From positions 106,522 to 170,521 of the forward strand of contig JAKFXX010000008.1 of assembly GCA_021731145.1 (NCBI GenBank): a DNA stretch of 64,000 bases, in the 5' to 3' direction. Below the pieces are notes generated by a model that was not told the DNA's origin, did not search any database, and saw only the letters and a program-made list of their open reading frames with translations. Position numbers and translations under genes: made by a program. Below are positions 60,050 through 64,000 of the stretch, one piece after another (positions within the stretch are counted from its first letter, which is position 1; every line of letters begins with the position of its first letter). The stretch comes from Gammaproteobacteria bacterium. GTDB lineage: Bacteria; Pseudomonadota; Gammaproteobacteria; Ga0077554; Ga007554.

Positions 60050-60555
60050 ACGGAAAAATTAAAAGCAGACTCCTTGATGTTCTGATGGCGACCATTGCCA
60101 TAACGGTGGGGGTTGTCATCAATGTTGTTGGTGACCGTTGGACCGGGGTTCAATTGCATATATTTTCCGGGATTGATTATTTTACCTATGATTGGGCCAT
60201 AACACTATTTCTTGTGCCGTTTGTTGCGGGGCTCCCTGTTGCGTTGATTTATGGGTTTGGTGGTAAGCTGTTGGCATTTTTTGTACCTTTTATTGTGCAG
60301 GGGTATAAATATCTGGATGTATATTACGGCAGCGCTGCGATACCGGAGGATGTTAAGCTGCTTCCTTTGATGTACTGGTTTCTCGTTGTTTTGATCGCCA
60401 TGGAATTCGCAGGAATAGGTGGTTTGGTGGGTGAGATTGCTATAAAAAAAACCTATGGGCGCACTCCCAGGCATTTGCGGAAAAAGCCCGGCAATGCCTT
60501 GCTTTCTGAACCCCTGCCGATTGCCGACAGCGCATCTTCCGGAGTGGAAAAATGA
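60046..60555 (+). CDS. Multi-span membrane protein, unknown
   Basis: 169 residues with four hydrophobic spans (about 10-28, 50-70, 73-92, 106-130) and a basic C-terminal tail (KKTYGRTPRHLRKKP). No motif recognised. Overlaps both neighbours by four bases, so it is tightly coupled to the cytochrome c and the FGE-like protein. Confidence 0.6.
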   Translation: MNGKIKSRLLDVLMATIAITVGVVINVVGDRWTGVQLHIFSGIDYFTYDWAITLFLVPFVAGLPVALIYGFGGKLLAFFVPFIVQGYKYLDVYYGSAAIPEDVKLLPLMYWFLVVLIAMEFAGIGGLVGEIAIKKTYGRTPRHLRKKPGNALLSEPLPIADSASSGVEK

Positions 60556-61619
60556 GTTTGGGTGAGGTCGGCTCTGGCCGAGTTGTTGCGCCAGGGCAGA
60601 TTGCCATACGCAAACGTTATATTGCGGCGACGTTGGTTTCATGTATTGCCTTGACCATGATTTTTGCAACTTTGCATGTGGTGAAGCTCGGCTCGAACCG
60701 TATGGAGGATATGCGTAGCAAGGCCTCTTATGACCTCAAAGAGATGAATAGCAAGATTCGGGCTGCGGGCGAGGATATAACCCTTAACGCTCGCAGAGCG
60801 AAAGAGGGGCCTGTGGCGGTAGCTGTTTATACGGCAGCCGAGGTGGAGGGGCTGTTGACACCTGAGCAGTGGCGCGAAGTCGATGCGACTATCTTGATTC
60901 CCGCTGGTGAGTTTTTGATGGGCACGGACCGGGAGCGCGATGATATGCAAAACCGTCCGCAGCATCGAGTAGAATTAAAAGCTTACCTGATTGATAAATA
61001 CCCGGTAACCAACGCCCAATATGCACGTTTTGTAGCGGCTGGACATCGGCCTCCTCTGAATTGGCGCAAGGGTAGAATCCCTGAGGGTACGGAGTTGCAC
61101 CCTGTTACGATGGTGTCGTGGTTTGATGCGGTGCGCTATGCAAAGTGGGCGGGGAAGCGCCTGCCGACGGAGGCCGAGTGGGAGAAGGCGGCGCGAGGTG
61201 TGGATGGGCGACGCTGGCCGTGGGGGGATAAAATGGACCCTACGCGCTTGAACACCTATTATTCGGTAGGCTCAACCACACCCGTAACAGCCTATCCTTC
61301 AGGTGCGGGTCCGTATGGTTTGCTTGGTATGGCGGGCAATGTCAGCCAGTGGGTTGAAGATGATCTACTGCCGTATAAGGGCAGTGATGCGCCGGAGGAT
61401 GTTTTTAAGGCAAAGATTGCTCAAATAAATTCGGCGGCGGACAGGTCGTTGAAAGTCGTGGATTTGGTGTCTACAGAAAAACGTTACAAGGTTTTGCGCG
61501 GCGGCTCCTGGAAGAGTGATCCATTTTCCACTTCGACATATCATCGGAATTTTTCCTGGCCTTATGCGGCGTCCGATTTCTTTGGATTTCGTTGCGCAAA
61601 AGACGTTGATCCATCCTGA
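60552..61619 (+). CDS. Membrane-anchored FGE/SUMF1-fold protein lacking catalytic cysteines
   Basis: 355 residues: a helix (about 22-43), a linker, then a C-type-lectin-like FGE-sulfatase domain (about 113-352) with LMGTDRERDD, YPVTNAQYARF, LPTEAEWEKAARG, GNVSQWVEDD and VLRGGSWKSDP. The pair of cysteines that follows GGSW in true FGE is replaced (KSDPFSTSTYHRN); C348 sits alone. It cannot be a normal formylglycine generator; a structural or ligand-binding role beside the oxidase is inference. Confidence 0.8.
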   Translation: MSLGEVGSGRVVAPGQIAIRKRYIAATLVSCIALTMIFATLHVVKLGSNRMEDMRSKASYDLKEMNSKIRAAGEDITLNARRAKEGPVAVAVYTAAEVEGLLTPEQWREVDATILIPAGEFLMGTDRERDDMQNRPQHRVELKAYLIDKYPVTNAQYARFVAAGHRPPLNWRKGRIPEGTELHPVTMVSWFDAVRYAKWAGKRLPTEAEWEKAARGVDGRRWPWGDKMDPTRLNTYYSVGSTTPVTAYPSGAGPYGLLGMAGNVSQWVEDDLLPYKGSDAPEDVFKAKIAQINSAADRSLKVVDLVSTEKRYKVLRGGSWKSDPFSTSTYHRNFSWPYAASDFFGFRCAKDVDPS

Positions 61620-61634
61620 TTCGAGGTGGTATTT

Positions 61635-61874
61635 ATGAAAAAATATATTTGCTTGTCTGGCGTTTTTTCACTGCTGGTACTATCGGATTCGGCTCTGGCG
61701 CTGGATAGCTACCGCTATTTGCATGTTACGATTGATACGCCCTGGTTCATTTTTTTGTTTCTGTTGCCCATGGTGTTGGGTCCCATCATTATTATCGCGA
61801 TCCTTTATTGGTACTTTGCCATGCGCAAGCGTGCGGAGGGGGCTGAGGTAGCCAAGGAACCGGAGGAGGCATAG
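61635..61874 (+). CDS. Small membrane protein with signal peptide
   Basis: 79 residues from the ATG at 61635. A signal sequence (residues about 1-22, ending SALALD), a short exported loop with YRYLHVTIDTPW, a helix (about 37-60) and a cytoplasmic glutamate-rich tail. No family match. It begins 15 bases after the FGE-like gene. Confidence 0.6.
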   Translation: MKKYICLSGVFSLLVLSDSALALDSYRYLHVTIDTPWFIFLFLLPMVLGPIIIIAILYWYFAMRKRAEGAEVAKEPEEA

Positions 61875-61902
61875 CCGGATACGGAAGGTTTTTTTTTCCA
61901 AG

Positions 61903-62340
61903 ATGAAAGTCATCGTTGATCAAAGCCCCGTATGGGGCTTTTTAATATGTGCCGGAGTTGTAAGCATGACAGCAGCAATTTGCCGCATGATGAGTGCCAG
62001 GAAAAGCGGGTTGATAATATTCCTTGTGGCGATTTTTATGGGTGCGATGGCGTCACCGCCAGTCAGGGCGAGTGAGAGCCATGAGGTGATGCAATCCTTT
62101 GTCAATAAGGAGCAGACCGTCGGCGAAGATGTTTTGATTTCAGACAAAAAGAAGCACCAGGTTTTATTTATCATGGGCATCTTTCTGCTGATTGGCATTA
62201 TCGGCGCTGCCGCGCTTGGTATCGCGATGGCGGTGTTTGGCAAGCAGGTTTTTGTTGCGCATATGGTATTTGCCGGATTCAGCGTCTTTCTGGCGATTGC
62301 TCATGCTGTTACTGCCATAGTTTGGTTCTTCCCTTTCTGA
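61903..62340 (+). CDS. Multi-span membrane protein, last gene of oxidase unit 2
   Basis: 145 residues with about four hydrophobic segments. An ATG at 61903 is used, but ATGs further in (about 61966) also fit. The middle holds a short polar part (VNKEQTVGEDVLISDKKKH). No function recognised. The spermidine-synthase-like gene starts 27 bases later, so unit 2 may continue into it. Confidence 0.55.
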   Translation: MKVIVDQSPVWGFLICAGVVSMTAAICRMMSARKSGLIIFLVAIFMGAMASPPVRASESHEVMQSFVNKEQTVGEDVLISDKKKHQVLFIMGIFLLIGIIGAAALGIAMAVFGKQVFVAHMVFAGFSVFLAIAHAVTAIVWFFPF

Positions 62341-62367
62341 AACCCTTTTGCATAATAAAAAAACCTC

Positions 62368-64000
62368 ATGCAAGTTGATCAGACGCTCAATCCCGATTTG
62401 AGCGATTTCTCTCCGCAAGGTGGTGTCTCTCGCCGCTGGGTCTGGGCGCTGATTCTGCTCTATTTTGTCTCCGGTCTAACCAGTCTCTCCTATGAAGTTT
62501 TGTGGGCTAGAATGCTGGGCTTGCAATTCGGAGTCAGTATTTTCGGTGTGGTGGTGACGGTTGCCACTTTCATGGCGGGCCTTGGTCTGGGCAGTTTGCT
62601 GGGAGTGAGGCTTGCACGCAACATACAGGCGCCGCTGGTGGCTTTTGCTGCGCTTGAGGTTGGGGTTGCTCTCTATGCCCTGTGCATGCCATGGATGCAG
62701 CAGATGCTTGATGGCTGGCTGGGTGTGTACGCGGCACAGGCGAGTCTCACGGCATGGTATGCGTTGCAATCTCTGGCTGCATTGGTGTTGTTGTTTGTAC
62801 CCGCGCTGGCGATGGGGGCGGGGTTCCCTCTGGTGCTCAGGGTGCTTGCAGGCGGCGCCGCATCACCTAGTGTCTCATTAGGCAAGATCTATGGCTTCAA
62901 TGCCGTAGGTGGTGCGGTGGGGGCGTTATTGCCCTTGCTGCTGTTGCCATGGCTTGGATGGTCGAGTGCCGTGCGGGTGGTTGCGGGCATCGGGTTGTTC
63001 GTGGGGGTGGCGGCATTTTTGCTGTCCTTTACGCCGCTGGCAAATACTGCGGCCGCGAAAGAAAATCCAGGGGGAGATGCGGCGCGCTTATCTTTCGTGT
63101 CGCTTGCTGCCTATGCTGGCGTGGGCGCGGCGGCATTGATGCTGCAAGTGGGTTGGACGCGCCTGTTCGGCATGATCCTGCTGCGTACCGAATATGTGCT
63201 GGCAGTGCTGCTGTCGGTATTCCTGGTGGGTATTGGTCTGGGCAGCCTGGCTGCGCGGCACATGCGTGGTGCGCCCTGGTTTGCTGTGCTGCCGTTGCTG
63301 GCGGGTAGCTTTAGCCTGCTGGGCCTGTGGCTGGTGCCGAAGTTGGCGGGGTGGGTCGAACAGGCACATTTTTCATCTCTTGCGGACGCATTGTGGTGGC
63401 AGGGACTGGCTGTCGCCGCGCTGACCTTGCCGGTAACGTTTGTACTCGGCGCGTGGCTGCCATTGCTCAATAAGCGCTTGGGGGATCAACACGGCACTGG
63501 GTCGTGGCTGTATGGCGTTAATTCACTGGGCGCGGCGCTGGGCGCGGTGCTGGCGGGATTCGTGCTCATACCGTGGCTGGGAACCATGCCCACCTTGTGC
63601 GTGGCGGCGGTTGTGTTGTTCGCGTGTGGCATGGCATGGGCTGATGGGCGCTGGCCCTGGCTGGCCATGCTCGGCGTAGTGGTGCTGGCAGGGGTGGGCA
63701 GGGTGTATGAGCTGCCTGCTGTGAACGCGCTGTTGCCTGTGACACAGGCGGGTAGTCAGGATGTTTATGTGCATGAAGACGCTCTATCGATTACGCATGT
63801 TGTGGAGCGGATCGATGGACAGCGTTTGTTGCTGGCCGATTTGCAGCGCATGGATGCCTCTTCTGACCCTTCCGCTGTCGAGGCGCAGCAAAATCAGGCC
63901 CGCCTGCCATTGATGCTGCACCCCGCGCCGCGCTCAGTGCTGTTCCTTGGTTTGGGCACGGGGATATCCGCGGCAGGGTCGCTGCCATACCCGCAATTGT
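62368..64000 (+). CDS. Fused multi-span transporter/spermidine-synthase-like protein, 3' end outside window
   Basis: 544 codons are visible and open to the end. The first 480 residues form many transmembrane helices (opening VSRRWVWALILLYFVSGLTS) and the last begin a SpeE-type SAM-fold domain with VLFLGLGTGISAAGS. Such fused MFS/spermidine-synthase proteins occur widely in bacteria; the substrate is unknown and polyamine synthesis is not proven. The start has no strong ribosome-binding site. Confidence 0.8.
   Translation, partial: MQVDQTLNPDLSDFSPQGGVSRRWVWALILLYFVSGLTSLSYEVLWARMLGLQFGVSIFGVVVTVATFMAGLGLGSLLGVRLARNIQAPLVAFAALEVGVALYALCMPWMQQMLDGWLGVYAAQASLTAWYALQSLAALVLLFVPALAMGAGFPLVLRVLAGGAASPSVSLGKIYGFNAVGGAVGALLPLLLLPWLGWSSAVRVVAGIGLFVGVAAFLLSFTPLANTAAAKENPGGDAARLSFVSLAAYAGVGAAALMLQVGWTRLFGMILLRTEYVLAVLLSVFLVGIGLGSLAARHMRGAPWFAVLPLLAGSFSLLGLWLVPKLAGWVEQAHFSSLADALWWQGLAVAALTLPVTFVLGAWLPLLNKRLGDQHGTGSWLYGVNSLGAALGAVLAGFVLIPWLGTMPTLCVAAVVLFACGMAWADGRWPWLAMLGVVVLAGVGRVYELPAVNALLPVTQAGSQDVYVHEDALSITHVVERIDGQRLLLADLQRMDASSDPSAVEAQQNQARLPLMLHPAPRSVLFLGLGTGISAAGSLPYPQL

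Noticed and set aside
60552..61619. Active formylglycine-generating enzyme
   Set aside because: Both catalytic cysteines are missing.

Overview
The window reads as an ordinary gammaproteobacterial chromosome. Its gene order is close to that of Pseudomonas and its relatives: argH/algZ-algR-hemC-hemD-hemX-hemY; rpmG-rpmB-radC-coaBC-dut-algC-argB-pyrE-xthA; rpmH-rnpA-yidD-yidC-mnmE; rpsP-rimM-trmD-rplS; lnt-corC-ybeY-ybeZ-miaB. A GlyGly-CTERM protein, many cytochrome and heme genes and a cbb3-related terminal oxidase cluster suggest a respiring, free-living gammaproteobacterium, possibly of the Chromatiales or sulfur-oxidiser type. That last placement is inference. No insertion sequence, prophage or CRISPR array was found.

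Layout. 1-2.5 kb: end of a membrane protein, a 35-residue membrane peptide, a host-attachment-family protein, tRNA-Gly(CCC), and thiS/thiG (thiazole synthesis). 2.6-12.2 kb: ppk1, then the leftward block lnt-corC-ybeY-ybeZ-miaB (ribosome and tRNA maturation, lipoprotein acylation), a cold-shock gene and a HerA-like ATPase. 12.2-12.8 kb: an AT-rich intergenic region with three DnaA-box matches and an inverted copy of a 49-bp repeat also found beside thiS. 12.8-18.7 kb: hemJ, a rhodanese, a GGDEF-EAL protein, hemF, apaH, dps. 18.75-22.7 kb: rpmH-rnpA-yidD-yidC-mnmE, without dnaA on the left or mnmG on the right. 22.7-25 kb: a small accessory patch with a HigB/HigA pair under its own operator, a Fic remnant and nhaR. 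25-34.5 kb: an HPF-like protein, a YccA-like protein, a lipoprotein, a methyltransferase, rpsP-rimM-trmD-rplS, a periplasmic helical protein, ogt-xerD-yajQ-dsbC. 34.5-46 kb: hemYXDC and algRZ (leftward), then two surface-protein genes lying between the remains of one argH copy and the intact argH. 46-54.4 kb: rpmG, rpmB, radC, coaBC, dut, algC, argB, pyrE, xthA.

The most unusual part is 54.7-62.3 kb. It holds thirteen small to medium genes in two closely packed transcription units separated by a strong terminator. Unit 1 has a CcoN-like heme-copper oxidase subunit, an enlarged CcoO-like monoheme cytochrome c and four small or unknown membrane proteins. Unit 2 has a CcoS-like assembly peptide, an anchored monoheme cytochrome c, a membrane-anchored FGE/SUMF1-fold protein without the catalytic cysteines, and four other membrane proteins. 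No CcoP is present. The stretch is visibly richer in A+T than its surroundings. I read it as a divergent cbb3-family oxidase with a non-standard subunit set, and it is the best candidate here for an undescribed system. The window ends inside a spermidine-synthase-like membrane protein.

How the parts connect: hemF, hemJ, hemC and hemD make the heme that the oxidase cluster needs, and DsbC and the rhodanese are periplasmic thiol proteins. AlgZ/AlgR sits by hemCDXY, and algC sits with dut, argB and pyrE, as in pseudomonads. All assignments come from reading the translated sequence; no database search was run.
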